From Sphaerisporangium rubeum (GTDB lineage: Bacteria; Actinomycetota; Actinomycetes; Streptosporangiales; Streptosporangiaceae): DNA of 64,000 nucleotides. Location: positions 5,820,501 to 5,884,500 of the forward strand of contig NZ_JACHIU010000001.1 of NCBI RefSeq assembly GCF_014207705.1, given 5' to 3'. Below are positions 16,422-24,583 of the stretch, piece after piece. Below the pieces are notes generated by a model. The model had not been told where the DNA came from. It saw only the letters and a list, made by a program, of their open reading frames with translations, and searched no databases. How positions within the stretch are numbered: the stretch's first letter is position 1; every line of letters starts with the position of its first letter. Position numbers and translations under genes: made by a program.

Positions 16422-17059
16422 GGCGTGGTGTCCTGATGTGCGGGCTGCCGAGACGCCGGGTCCTGATGAACCGGGTCCTGAGGGGTGTCCTGCGGGACCG
16501 GACACGGGCCGGGTGGCCGGTTGCGGATCCACAGCAGGCCCGAGTCGTCGGGGAGGCCCTCGACCTCCAGGCGGGTCACCTCCGGCGCCGACTGCCGTAC
16601 GGCCCTTTCGATGCCGCCGGTCACCGTGGCCTGCGAGGACGCGCAGCCGTCGCAGCCGCCGACCAGCCGCAGCCGTACGACGCCGTCCACGCTCACGCCG
16701 AGGAGCTCCACGCCGCCGTCGTGCAGGCCGAGCATGGGCCGCACCCGGTCGAGCGCGGCGCGGACCCGTTCCGCGGTGCCGAGCGGGTGCAGGTCGTGCA
16801 GGACGAGCAGGCCGGACACGACCTCGTCCTCGGTGAGGCGGCGCAGCACCCCGGCGGCCTCGCCGTCCACGACGATCTCCATGACGCGTTCGAGGCCCGC
16901 GCCGTACAGGTCGCCGAGCGCGCGCACGAGGTCTTCGGCCGTGGAGCGGGCCGCCGGGCCGGCGAGCCGGCCGAGTTCGTCGATCAGCGTCTCGACGCGT
17001 TCACCGGTGGCGTGCACATCGGTACGCCACCGGGAGCCGTCAGCCGGTGGCGTAGGCAT
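16418..17059 (-). CDS. NifU-like iron-sulfur scaffold protein
   Basis: The C-terminal domain (residues about 90-180) is NifU-like, with the cluster-binding CDGC motif in GGCDGCASSQATVTGGIE. The N-terminal 80 residues are helical and unrelated to NifU N-domains. A Pro/Gln/Asp-rich tail follows. It probably supplies or repairs [Fe-S] clusters in the hydrogenase small subunit. The ATG at 17059 (MPTPPADGSRW) overlaps the end of the large-subunit gene by 20 bases; longer and shorter in-frame starts exist. Confidence 0.85.
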   Translation of the reverse strand: MPTPPADGSRWRTDVHATGERVETLIDELGRLAGPAARSTAEDLVRALGDLYGAGLERVMEIVVDGEAAGVLRRLTEDEVVSGLLVLHDLHPLGTAERVRAALDRVRPMLGLHDGGVELLGVSVDGVVRLRLVGGCDGCASSQATVTGGIERAVRQSAPEVTRLEVEGLPDDSGLLWIRNRPPGPCPVPQDTPQDPVHQDPASRQPAHQDTTP

Positions 17060-18833
17060 GGGGACTGTGCAGTTTCCGCAGTTCCTTGCCACGGCCGAGG
17101 TACATGTGCACGCCGCACGGCAGGCAGGGGTCGAAGCTGCGCACGGTGCGCATGATGTCGATGCCCTTGAAGGTGTCCGGCGGGTTCTCCTCGAAGATCG
17201 GCGTGTTCTGCACGGCGTCCTCGTACGGCCCCGGCACGCCGTTGACGTCGCGGACGCTGGCGTTCCACGGGGTCGGCGGGTACGGGTGGTAGTTGGCGAT
17301 CCGGCCGTTGCGTATCACCATGTGGTGCGACAGCACGCCGCGCACCGCCTCGGTGAAGCCGCAGCTGATGGCCTCGTCCGGCACCTCGAACGGCTTCCAC
17401 GTCTGGCTGCGGCCCTGCCGCACCTCGTTCAGGCCCTGCTCGGCGAAGTGCAGCGCGCACGCCGCCATGTACGCCTGGAAGTAGCTGCGCGCGCGGTTGC
17501 GTTCCAGCGCGTTGGACAACAGCTCGCCGTCGCGTTCGGGGATCTTCCACTCGAACGTCGTCTCGGGCCTGGTGGCGCTCTTCGGCAGGTTGATGAGCAC
17601 GCTGCGGCCGGTGGAGCGGACGTAGCCGCCGACGTCCACCAGGCCCGACAACGCGGTGGACCACAGGCGCGCGATGGGGCCGCCGCCGGTGTCCAGCGGA
17701 AGCATGTCGGTGCCGTCGAACCAGCGCGGCGACATGACCCAGCTGTACTTGTCGGTGAAGTCGCGTTTCTGGGGCCGCGGGATGGTGTGCTGGTTCCACG
17801 GGTGCCGCATGTCGACCGGGTTGCCGAGCGGGTCGTGGGTGACGAACGGCTCCTGGCCGGCCCAGTCGTCGTAGTAGGAGCTGCCGAGTAGGACGCGGAT
17901 GCCGAGGTTGATGTCCACCAGGTCGTTGGTGATGAGCTCGCCGTCCACGATGATGCCGGGGCTGACGAACATGCGCCGGCCCCAGTCGTTCATGTTCTGG
18001 TAGGTGAAGTCGCAGTACTCGGGGTCGTTGAGGCTGCCCCAGCAGCCGAGCAGCACCCGTCTGCGGCCCACCTGCTCGTACCCCGGCAGCGCGTCGTAGA
18101 AGAAGTCGAACAGGTCGTCGTGCATCGGCACGACCTTCTTCACGAAGTCGACGTACCGCATGAGGCGGGTCAGGTAGTCGGTGAACAGCTGCACGGTGGC
18201 CACGGTGCCGACGCCGCCGGGGTACAGCGTGGACGGGTGCACGTGCCTGCCTTCCATGAGGCAGAACATCTCGCGCGCGACGCGGCTCATGGTGAGGGCC
18301 TCGCGGTAGAACTCGCCTTCCAGGGGGTTGAGCGAGCGCATGATGTCGCCGACGGTGCGGAAGCCGTGCTCGGCGGCGTGCGGCGCCTCGGTGGCGTTGG
18401 CCCGTTCCAGCACGCCGGGGTTGGTGGCGGCGACCATCTTCTCGCAGTAGTCCACCCCCACCAGGTTCTCCTGGTAGATGTTGTGGTCGAACATGTACTC
18501 GGCGGCCTCACCGAGGTTGACGATCCACTCGGCGAGCGCGGGGGGCCGCACGCCGTACGCCATGTTCTGCGCGTACACCGAGCACGTGGCGTGGTTGTCG
18601 CCGCAGATGCCGCAGATGCGGCTGGTGATGAAGTGCGCGTCCCTCGGGTCCTTGCCTTTCATGAAGACGCTGTAGCCGCGGAAGATGGACGAGGTGCTGT
18701 GGCACTCCACCACTTCCTTGCGCGCGAAGTCGATCTTGGCGTAGATGCCGAGGCTGCCGACGATCCGGGTGATCGGGTCCCAGGCCATCTCGACCAGCTC
18801 ACGGCTCTCGCCGCGCTCCTTGGAGGTCGTCAT
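17040..18833 (-). CDS. hhyL: [NiFe] hydrogenase large subunit, group 1h (Hhy)
   Basis: This is the catalytic subunit that oxidises H2. The N-terminal nickel motif is RICGICGDNHATCS (Cys74, Cys77) and the C-terminal one DPCLPCGVHMY (Cys570, Cys573). The histidine at 576 should be followed by cleavage of the last 21 residues. The extra residues GDNHATCS after the first motif mark the actinobacterial high-affinity type formerly called group 5. The length of 597 residues fits. It follows the small subunit by 27 bases. Known relatives scavenge atmospheric H2 during spore or stationary survival; that role is inferred here. Confidence 0.96.
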   Translation of the reverse strand: MTTSKERGESRELVEMAWDPITRIVGSLGIYAKIDFARKEVVECHSTSSIFRGYSVFMKGKDPRDAHFITSRICGICGDNHATCSVYAQNMAYGVRPPALAEWIVNLGEAAEYMFDHNIYQENLVGVDYCEKMVAATNPGVLERANATEAPHAAEHGFRTVGDIMRSLNPLEGEFYREALTMSRVAREMFCLMEGRHVHPSTLYPGGVGTVATVQLFTDYLTRLMRYVDFVKKVVPMHDDLFDFFYDALPGYEQVGRRRVLLGCWGSLNDPEYCDFTYQNMNDWGRRMFVSPGIIVDGELITNDLVDINLGIRVLLGSSYYDDWAGQEPFVTHDPLGNPVDMRHPWNQHTIPRPQKRDFTDKYSWVMSPRWFDGTDMLPLDTGGGPIARLWSTALSGLVDVGGYVRSTGRSVLINLPKSATRPETTFEWKIPERDGELLSNALERNRARSYFQAYMAACALHFAEQGLNEVRQGRSQTWKPFEVPDEAISCGFTEAVRGVLSHHMVIRNGRIANYHPYPPTPWNASVRDVNGVPGPYEDAVQNTPIFEENPPDTFKGIDIMRTVRSFDPCLPCGVHMYLGRGKELRKLHSPHAYATG

Positions 18834-18860
18834 CTCCGCTCCGTCCTCATGTCAGCCATG

Positions 18861-19928
18861 TCAGCTCCAGGGAGCCTGGTAACCGGTGAGCAGCGCGCGG
18901 CCCTTGGACCGCCACTTCGGCTCCTTGTCGACCGTGTGCAGCGTGATGCCGCGCAGCCGGCGGACGACGCCGCCGTAGACGGTGCTCGCCGTGGTGGAGA
19001 GCAAGGCGCCGGGTGGTTCGTCCATGAACGGCATGAACTTGTCGGGGAAACCCGGCATGGTGCAGGCGATGCAGATGCCGCCGACGTTGGGACAGCCGCC
19101 GAGACCGGCCATCCAGCCGCGTTTCGGCACGTTGCACTTCACCACCGGGCCCCAGCAGCCGATCTTGACCAGGCACGTCGGCGAGCCGTACTCGTAGGCG
19201 AACTGGCCCTGTTCGTAGTAGCCGCCGCGGTCGCAGCCCTCGTGGACGGTCTGGGTGAACAGCCACGTGGGACGCAGCGCCTCGTCCAGCGGGATCATCG
19301 GCGCCTGGCCGTTGAGCTGGTGCAACAGGTACACCAGGGTCTCGGACATGTTGTCCGGCTGCACGGGACAACCCGGCACGTTGACGATCGGCACGCCGGC
19401 CTTGGACCGCCAGTTCCAGCCGAGGTAGTCCGCGAGGCCCATCGAGCCGGTCGGGTTGCCCGCCATGGCGTGGATGCCGCCGTACGTCGCGCAGGTACCG
19501 GTGGCGACGACCGCCGTCGCCTGCGGCGCCAGGCGGTCCAGCCACTCCGGCAGCGTCATCGGCTGGCCGGTGTCGGGGTTGTTGCCGAACCCCGACCAGT
19601 AGCCTTCCTGCTTGATGGACTCGTTGGGGATGGAGCCCTCGACGACCAGCACGAACGGGTCCAGGCCGCCGCGCGCCGCCTGGAAGTACCAGTCGATCAT
19701 GCTGTCGGCGCCGCCGGCGGGACCGCTGTCGTAGTCGAGCAGCGGCCAGTGCACCTTGACCGGCGGCAGGCCCGGCAGCGTGCCGAGCAGGATGTCCTCG
19801 ATGGCCGGCTGCGTCGCGGCGGTCAGCGACACCGAGTCGCCGTCGCAGCTCATGCCGGCGTTGAGCCAGAGGATGTGGACGACGGGTTCCTCCCCGGCGG
19901 TGTCCGCCGGCCCGCTCTGTACGGCCAT
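18861..19928 (-). CDS. hhyS: [NiFe] hydrogenase small subunit, group 1h (Hhy)
   Basis: This is the electron-transfer subunit with three iron-sulfur clusters. Near the N-terminus the proximal-cluster motif reads SCDGDS (Cys28, Asp31), with Asp where most hydrogenases have Cys; a 3Cys-1Asp proximal cluster is known from the Ralstonia actinobacterial-type hydrogenase. Other ligands are in GTCATYGG, VPGCPVQP, CLVKIGCWGPVVKC and GGCPNVGGICIAC. There is no Tat signal and no membrane anchor, so the enzyme should be cytoplasmic. The ATG at 19928 has GGGAGG seven bases upstream. Confidence 0.96.
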   Translation of the reverse strand: MAVQSGPADTAGEEPVVHILWLNAGMSCDGDSVSLTAATQPAIEDILLGTLPGLPPVKVHWPLLDYDSGPAGGADSMIDWYFQAARGGLDPFVLVVEGSIPNESIKQEGYWSGFGNNPDTGQPMTLPEWLDRLAPQATAVVATGTCATYGGIHAMAGNPTGSMGLADYLGWNWRSKAGVPIVNVPGCPVQPDNMSETLVYLLHQLNGQAPMIPLDEALRPTWLFTQTVHEGCDRGGYYEQGQFAYEYGSPTCLVKIGCWGPVVKCNVPKRGWMAGLGGCPNVGGICIACTMPGFPDKFMPFMDEPPGALLSTTASTVYGGVVRRLRGITLHTVDKEPKWRSKGRALLTGYQAPWS

Positions 19929-19944
19929 GCCGCCTCCCGTTCCG

Positions 19945-20643
19945 CTAGGTGCCGATCGGCGTCGAATCGCGCAAAGCGTGCTGCGTGGCCTCCCACAGGA
20001 CGTGGTAGACGGTGGTCTGCGCCTCCTGGATGCGGTGCACCGAGGACGAGGGGATGACGAACAGGTGGTCGATGACGCCGGCCATGGGGGGCTCGGCGAG
20101 CCTGCCGCCGTGGTAGCCGGCGAGCGCGACGGTGAGCACACCGCGTGCTCTGGCCTCCTGGAACGCGCCGACGAGGTTGACCGAGCCGCCGCTCGTGGAC
20201 AGGCCGAGCGCGATGTCGCCGGGCCTCGCGAGCGCGGCGAGCTGACGCGCGAACACCACGTCGAAGCCGACGTCGTTGGACAACGCCGTCATCACGGCGA
20301 CGTCGCAGGTCAGGCAGAGCGCCGGCAGCGGACGGCCGGTGGACGGAGCGAGGAACGCGGTGGCGACCTGCTGCGCGTCGGTGCTGCTGCCGCCGTTGCC
20401 GAACGTGAACATGCGTCCGCCGGCGGCGAACCGTCCCGCCATGTCCCGCGCGCAGGCCACCAGGCGCTCGGCGTGCAGCACGCGGACCCGCCGCCGCAGT
20501 TCGGTGATCTCGGCGACCTTCTCGCGCGTGGACGCCACCGCGGCGGCCATCAGCTCGTCACCGTTCCCTGAGGGCCTCGACCCGAGGAACGGGTACAGCT
20601 CGTCGGTGCCGTGGCGCGCGCCGTCCTCCTCAGTGGTGCGCAT
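19945..20643 (-). CDS. SIS-domain protein, GmhA-like (hydrogenase operon)
   Basis: This is a 232-residue sugar isomerase (SIS) fold protein. It has the phosphosugar-binding signatures FGNGGSSTDAQQVA (residues about 75-90) and LGLSTSGGSVNLVGAF (about 145-160), which match the sedoheptulose-7-phosphate isomerase GmhA group. The catalytic residues of GmhA were not verified. The ATG at 20643 has GGGGAGG upstream and overlaps the neighbouring SIS gene by 14 bases. It sits 16 bases upstream of the hydrogenase small subunit, which implies a hydrogenase-related rather than lipopolysaccharide role. Actual substrate unknown. Confidence 0.88.
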   Translation of the reverse strand: MRTTEEDGARHGTDELYPFLGSRPSGNGDELMAAAVASTREKVAEITELRRRVRVLHAERLVACARDMAGRFAAGGRMFTFGNGGSSTDAQQVATAFLAPSTGRPLPALCLTCDVAVMTALSNDVGFDVVFARQLAALARPGDIALGLSTSGGSVNLVGAFQEARARGVLTVALAGYHGGRLAEPPMAGVIDHLFVIPSSSVHRIQEAQTTVYHVLWEATQHALRDSTPIGT

Positions 20644-21256
20644 CGGCACCCGGCCTCCCCGCGCCGGCGCGCGCGTGGAACACATGGACCAGTTCCCACA
20701 GCACGTGGTAGGCGGTCACGTGGATCTCTTTCACGACGGCGGGGTCGGGTGAGTCCGCGACGAGCGCGTGGACGACGGCAGGGCTGCGTGCGATCGGGCC
20801 GCCGTCCCCGCCGGTGAGGGCCAGGGTGTACAGGCCGAGCTCATGCGCCGCCTCAAGGCCGCGCAGCACCGCCGGGCAGTGGCCGTCCTGCGAGATGCCG
20901 AGCGCCATGTCCTGCGGCTCGGCGTAGCGGCGCACCTGGTGCGCGAACGCCTCGGCGAGGCCGGCACGGCCGCCGACGCCGGTGACGGTGGTGGCGTCGT
21001 TGCCGAGCGCGATGGCCGGCAGCGCGCGCGTGCCGACGACCACAGGGTGCATGAACTCCACGGCCACATGCGAGGCGTCGGTGCCCGCGCCGCCGGTGCC
21101 GAAGACGATGAGCTTGCCGCCGCTCCGGAACCGTTCGGCCATCCGCCGGCACGCGGTGGCGATCCGCTCGGCGTCCTCGGCGAGCCGCACCCCCGCCGCG
21201 TCACGCCGGCGGAAGGCCTCGTCGACCGCCGTCCGCGCGGTGGATGTCACACCCAT
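20630..21256 (-). CDS. SIS-domain protein, first gene of the hydrogenase operon
   Basis: This is a 208-residue SIS protein paralogous to the next gene. Its phosphosugar loop is FGTGGAGTDASHVAVEF, and the second loop, LGISQDGHCPAVLRGL, lacks the usual Ser-x-Ser/Thr-Gly-Gly, so it may have lost isomerase activity or bind something else. Both proteins share the ending TAYHVLWE/TVYHVLWE, showing a common ancestor. The ATG at 21256 has GGAG seven bases upstream. The two probably form a heteromer. As the first gene, it marks the operon promoter just upstream. Confidence 0.85.
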   Translation of the reverse strand: MGVTSTARTAVDEAFRRRDAAGVRLAEDAERIATACRRMAERFRSGGKLIVFGTGGAGTDASHVAVEFMHPVVVGTRALPAIALGNDATTVTGVGGRAGLAEAFAHQVRRYAEPQDMALGISQDGHCPAVLRGLEAAHELGLYTLALTGGDGGPIARSPAVVHALVADSPDPAVVKEIHVTAYHVLWELVHVFHARAGAGRPGADAHH

Positions 21257-21369
21257 GACCACACTCCGTCATATACCGTGACCGCCAGGTTACGACCCGT
21301 ACACATGCCGTTGTCACCTCAAGCAGGACAACCAGCAGTAAAGGCTTCAGCCCGGCGGTACGGCGGGGC
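21257..21369 (-). promoter_or_regulatory. Putative promoter region of the hydrogenase operon
   Basis: This 113-base gap precedes the first SIS gene and follows another minus-strand gene start region upstream. On the minus strand it holds an inverted repeat GTTGTC-N11-GACAAC (about 21309-21331) and an AT-rich TATATG just before the ribosome site. A regulator binding the repeat could control the operon. The precise promoter elements are not certain. Confidence 0.35.
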
Positions 21370-22023
21370 TCAGGGACCCGGCGGCAGGTGGCGGGAGAAC
21401 CAGTCGGCGGCCAGGTCCGTGACCTGGTCGAGGGTGCCGGGTTCCTCGAACAGGTGAGTGGCCGTCGGGACGATCCGCAGCCGCGAGGAGCCGGGGAGCC
21501 GCGCGAGCGCCTCCCGGTTGAGGCCCACCACCACGGGGTCGCGCTCGCCGACGATCAGGAGGGTCGGCTGCCGCACGTGTCCGAGGTGGTTCCCCGCGAG
21601 GTCGGGACGGCCGCCGCGCGACACCACGGCCCGGACGATCCGCGGGCACTCGGCGGCGGTCACCAGGGCCGCGGCGGCGCCGGTGCTGGCGCCGAACAGG
21701 CCGACGCCGAGACGGGCCACGGCGTGCCGGCCGGCGAGGTCGTAGGTGACCGCGATCAGGCGGGAGGCCAGCAGGCAGATGTCGAAACGCAGGGACGCGC
21801 GGGACTCGTCCCGCTCCTCCTCGGGGGTGAGCAGGTCGACCAGGACGGTGGCGAGACCGGCCTGCTGCAGACCCTCGGCGACGTGACGGTTGCGCGGGCT
21901 CATGCGGCTGCTTCCGCTGCCGTGCGCGAACAGGACCACACCGGCGGCCCGGCCGGGGACCACGACATCGCCTTCCAGTGTGACACCCGCCGCGGAGAAC
22001 AATGTGCTCTGGCTGACGGCCAT
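21370..22023 (-). CDS. Dienelactone-hydrolase-like alpha/beta hydrolase
   Basis: This is a 217-residue alpha/beta hydrolase resembling the dienelactone hydrolase group. Its core begins LFAHGSGSSRMSPRNRHVAE; the nucleophile elbow is FGASTGAAAALV (Ser near 113), the acid lies in LLIVGERDPVV, and the histidine in PTATHLFEEPGTL. The gene starts 20 bases after the fusion gene and probably shares its transcript. From memory, such hydrolases are often found fused or adjacent to the same phosphoribosyltransferase domain in actinobacteria. Substrate unknown. Confidence 0.83.
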   Translation of the reverse strand: MAVSQSTLFSAAGVTLEGDVVVPGRAAGVVLFAHGSGSSRMSPRNRHVAEGLQQAGLATVLVDLLTPEEERDESRASLRFDICLLASRLIAVTYDLAGRHAVARLGVGLFGASTGAAAALVTAAECPRIVRAVVSRGGRPDLAGNHLGHVRQPTLLIVGERDPVVVGLNREALARLPGSSRLRIVPTATHLFEEPGTLDQVTDLAADWFSRHLPPGP

Positions 22024-22043
22024 CACCTGCTCCTTTCTGTGGT

Positions 22044-23987
22044 TCAGCGGGTGAACGCGGCGGCGAGGTCGAGGGGCCGCACCGCGTGGGTCTCGTCGAA
22101 GTGGACGACCGCGTCGAACTGGCCGCCGATCCTGGCGCGGACGTGGCCGCCGGCGAGGCCGTCCGGCGGGATGACGTCGGGGAGCACCCGCTCGGGCCGG
22201 GACACGTCGAGCGGTCCCTCACCGGGGAAGGTGACGAGGAAGTCCTTGGCCCCCGTCTCGTGGAGCAACGCCTCCACGCTGCCGGGGACCGCGGGCTCCG
22301 GCCGGACGGCGGCGGGTGGCGCACCGAAGCGGGGGGCGGCGGTCACCGTGCCGGAGTAGGTGGTGAGGCCGAGCAGGCGTGCCGCGCCGGGGTGGCGCTC
22401 GCGAACCAGGCGGCCGACGCTGAGCTCGCCGCGGCAGGCGGCCTCGGTGGCGCAGGCGTCGCCGAGATGCGGGATGGTGCCCCAGACCACGATCCGTGCC
22501 GGACGGTCGAGGCGCCGGTCGAGATGATCGAGCAGCGCGTCGAGCGTGCCGGCCATGTGCCGGGTCCGGACGTTCCAGGAGGAGACGTGGCCCCGGAACA
22601 GCGCTCTGTCGTACTCACCGTCGGTCTCGACGACCCGCGCCACATGCTCGCCGTAGAACAGTTCGTCCTCGGCCGGCAGGCCCTGCTCCCTGGCCCGCCG
22701 CAGGGTCTCGCGGCGCAGCCAGGCCAGCCGCGTGACCATCTCGGCCTCACGCCGCTCGCCGGCCCCGCAGGCGGCGTCGAACACCGGGTCTCCGGCCTCG
22801 CCGCAGCCGCAGCCGAGGTGGCCGCGCGCCAGCCTGGCGCGCGCGCGTGCGGCGGCCGGCGGGTCGGTGGCGTCGAGCGCGGCGACGATCTCGGTGGCGG
22901 TGCGGTGCAGCGCGTACAGGTCGAGGCCGTACAGACCGGTGGCGGGGACGCCGGGGGCCAGGCCGTCGTTGTGGCGCCGCAGCCATTCGACGAAGTCCAG
23001 CACCTCCGTGTTGCGCCAGGCCCAGGCGGGGAAACGGCGGAAACCGCGCAGCGCCTCCTCGGCGTCGGCGTCCCCGCCGGCGCCTCTGACGTAGCGGTCG
23101 GCGCGGCAGGCGTCCGGCCAGTCGGCGAGCAGAGCGACGGCGGCGAACCCCTTCTCCTCGATCAGAGCCCTGGTCAGCTCCACCCGTGCCGCGTGGAACT
23201 CATGGGTGCCGTGCGACGCGGCGCCGACCAGCACCAGGCGTGCGTCGCCGACCAGATCGAGCAGCGCCTCGGTCCTCGCGCGGCCGGCCAGCGGCTCCAC
23301 GGCGACCGCCTCGTCACCGGGGGCCCGGCCCACCGAACGGCCGGCGGCGCGGCGGTCCAGCATCTCGCGCACCTCTGCGGCGCCGGTCCCGGCGGCCCTG
23401 CGGTAGCAGCGTTCCGGCGCGAGGAACGCCGCGGGGCCGACGGCGCACACCACCTCGTCGGCCTCGGCGGAGAGCTCACGCACGGACGGCTCGCAGGCGG
23501 CCGGCAGCGCCACCACCAGGCGGGCCGGGCCGAGGCGGCGCAGCGCCTGGACGGCGGCCCGCAGCCGCGCGCCGGTGCCGAGGCCGTCGTCGGCGAGGAT
23601 CGCGACGCCGCCTTCGACCGGCCGCGGTGGACGGCCCCTGCGGTAGTGCCGCTCGAAGCGCCGCACCTCGCGTCCCTCTCTGGCCGCGACGTGCTCCACC
23701 ACCTCCGGTTCCACCGACAGGCCCCGGATGACGTCGTCGTTCAGCGTGATCAGGCCGCCGGCGGCGACCGCACCCATGACCAGGTCCTCCTGTCCCGGCA
23801 CGCCGAGCTCGCGGACCACGAGCACGTCCAGCGGAGCGTGCAGCGCCTCGGCGATCTCGGCGGCCACGGCCGCGCCACCCGGCGGCATGGCGAGCACCAC
23901 CACGTCCCGGCGTCCCCGGTAGGCGCCGAGCAGCGCGGCGAGTCCCCGGCCGGCGTCCCGGCGGTCGTGGAAGAGATGCTCGGGCAT
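22044..23987 (-). CDS. Phosphoribosyltransferase / erythromycin esterase-like fusion protein (Rv2030c-like)
   Basis: Residues 1-215 form a phosphoribosyltransferase-like domain, with the PRPP-loop region VAILADDGLGTGARL near residue 128. Residues about 225-647 match the erythromycin esterase family (SHGTHEFHAARVELTRALIE). The two-domain order is that of Mycobacterium tuberculosis Rv2030c, a dormancy (DosR) regulon member. Two catalytic positions look lost: the usual GEATHG reads GAASHG, and the usual EADWPD reads LADWPD; the later WAHN motif reads WGTI. Macrolide hydrolysis is therefore doubtful. It heads a two-gene unit beside the hydrogenase operon. Role unknown; possibly stress or dormancy related. 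Confidence 0.85.
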   Translation of the reverse strand: MPEHLFHDRRDAGRGLAALLGAYRGRRDVVVLAMPPGGAAVAAEIAEALHAPLDVLVVRELGVPGQEDLVMGAVAAGGLITLNDDVIRGLSVEPEVVEHVAAREGREVRRFERHYRRGRPPRPVEGGVAILADDGLGTGARLRAAVQALRRLGPARLVVALPAACEPSVRELSAEADEVVCAVGPAAFLAPERCYRRAAGTGAAEVREMLDRRAAGRSVGRAPGDEAVAVEPLAGRARTEALLDLVGDARLVLVGAASHGTHEFHAARVELTRALIEEKGFAAVALLADWPDACRADRYVRGAGGDADAEEALRGFRRFPAWAWRNTEVLDFVEWLRRHNDGLAPGVPATGLYGLDLYALHRTATEIVAALDATDPPAAARARARLARGHLGCGCGEAGDPVFDAACGAGERREAEMVTRLAWLRRETLRRAREQGLPAEDELFYGEHVARVVETDGEYDRALFRGHVSSWNVRTRHMAGTLDALLDHLDRRLDRPARIVVWGTIPHLGDACATEAACRGELSVGRLVRERHPGAARLLGLTTYSGTVTAAPRFGAPPAAVRPEPAVPGSVEALLHETGAKDFLVTFPGEGPLDVSRPERVLPDVIPPDGLAGGHVRARIGGQFDAVVHFDETHAVRPLDLAAAFTR

Positions 23988-24282
23988 GACGCTGCCTCAC
24001 GTGCGGCGCGGCGGGTCGTGCGCGGCGCGTCCCGGCGGTCCCGGACATGGGCCCGCTGACGGGCCGCCATGGCCTCGCGGTCACCTGCGAGCCTACGCCG
24101 AGGTCCGCGTCTTCCCTCGCGCCACCCCGGCACCGGTACGGCACTCAGCTATCGAAAACCTCCCAAAATCTACGAAAGCCTTCATCGGCCTTTAACCAGG
24201 GCATCATTCATATAGCCGGGCATTTTTCAAGGCGGGGGAAATCTTTAATACGAGAGGAGGGACAGGTGGAGGAAATTCTTAA

Positions 24283-24311
24283 TTGACACCCCAAAGTGAG
24301 CGCCGCATAAT
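24283..24311 (+). promoter_or_regulatory. Sigma70-type promoter for the encapsulin operon
   Basis: A perfect -35 hexamer TTGACA (24283-24288) is followed after exactly 17 bases by CATAAT (24306-24311), one mismatch from the -10 consensus. The region just upstream is A/T-rich, like an UP element. Transcription would start near 24318, giving a leader of about 265 bases before the encapsulin start. Confidence 0.7.
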
Positions 24312-24460
24312 TGCTGCTGTCCGGCCCCCGGCCAGGCGTCAGGCAGCAGTCGGCACCCCCCGTTTCCACGGCATTCCTCGTCCCCCCGGCGATGCGAAAT
24401 AAGTTTCACAATCCGCTTTCTGCTGTCTTCGCTTCTCGACCGGCGCCGTCATCGTCCCCT

Positions 24461-24486
24461 CCTGCCTCAGGCATTCCCGAGGCAGG
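24461..24486. repeat. Inverted repeat in the encapsulin leader
   Basis: CCTGCCTC at 24461-24468 and GAGGCAGG at 24479-24486 form a perfect eight-base stem with a ten-base loop, about 100 bases upstream of the shell start. It lies in the presumed 5' leader and could be an operator or an RNA control element. Confidence 0.55.
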
Positions 24487-24583
24487 TGTACGACCCATGG
24501 CGGCGCGCCGGAACCAACGGCAGGCGGCATCCCGGGTACCCCGCGATTTTCGTGCAACGCGATAAAGATTGGTGGTGCGGCTC

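Larger units (their letters stand above)
23988..24583. other. Divergent intergenic region upstream of the encapsulin gene
   Basis: This is the longest non-coding stretch (596 bases) and is noticeably richer in A and T between 24140 and 24320. It contains a consensus-like promoter pair (24283-24311) and an inverted repeat in the presumed leader (24461-24486). The left part must also hold the promoter of the Rv2030c-like gene. I found no convincing small gene: several short frames exist, but without ribosome sites or family features. Confidence 0.55.

Noticed and set aside
18120-20057. A 645-codon plus-strand frame opposite the hydrogenase subunit genes
   Set aside because: The opposite strand encodes unambiguous HhyS and HhyL with all metal ligands; the plus-strand product is low-complexity.
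23988-24583. A small protein gene in the long gap before the encapsulin
   Set aside because: Several short frames exist, but none combines a plausible ribosome site with a recognisable product, and the region has the lower GC of regulatory DNA.
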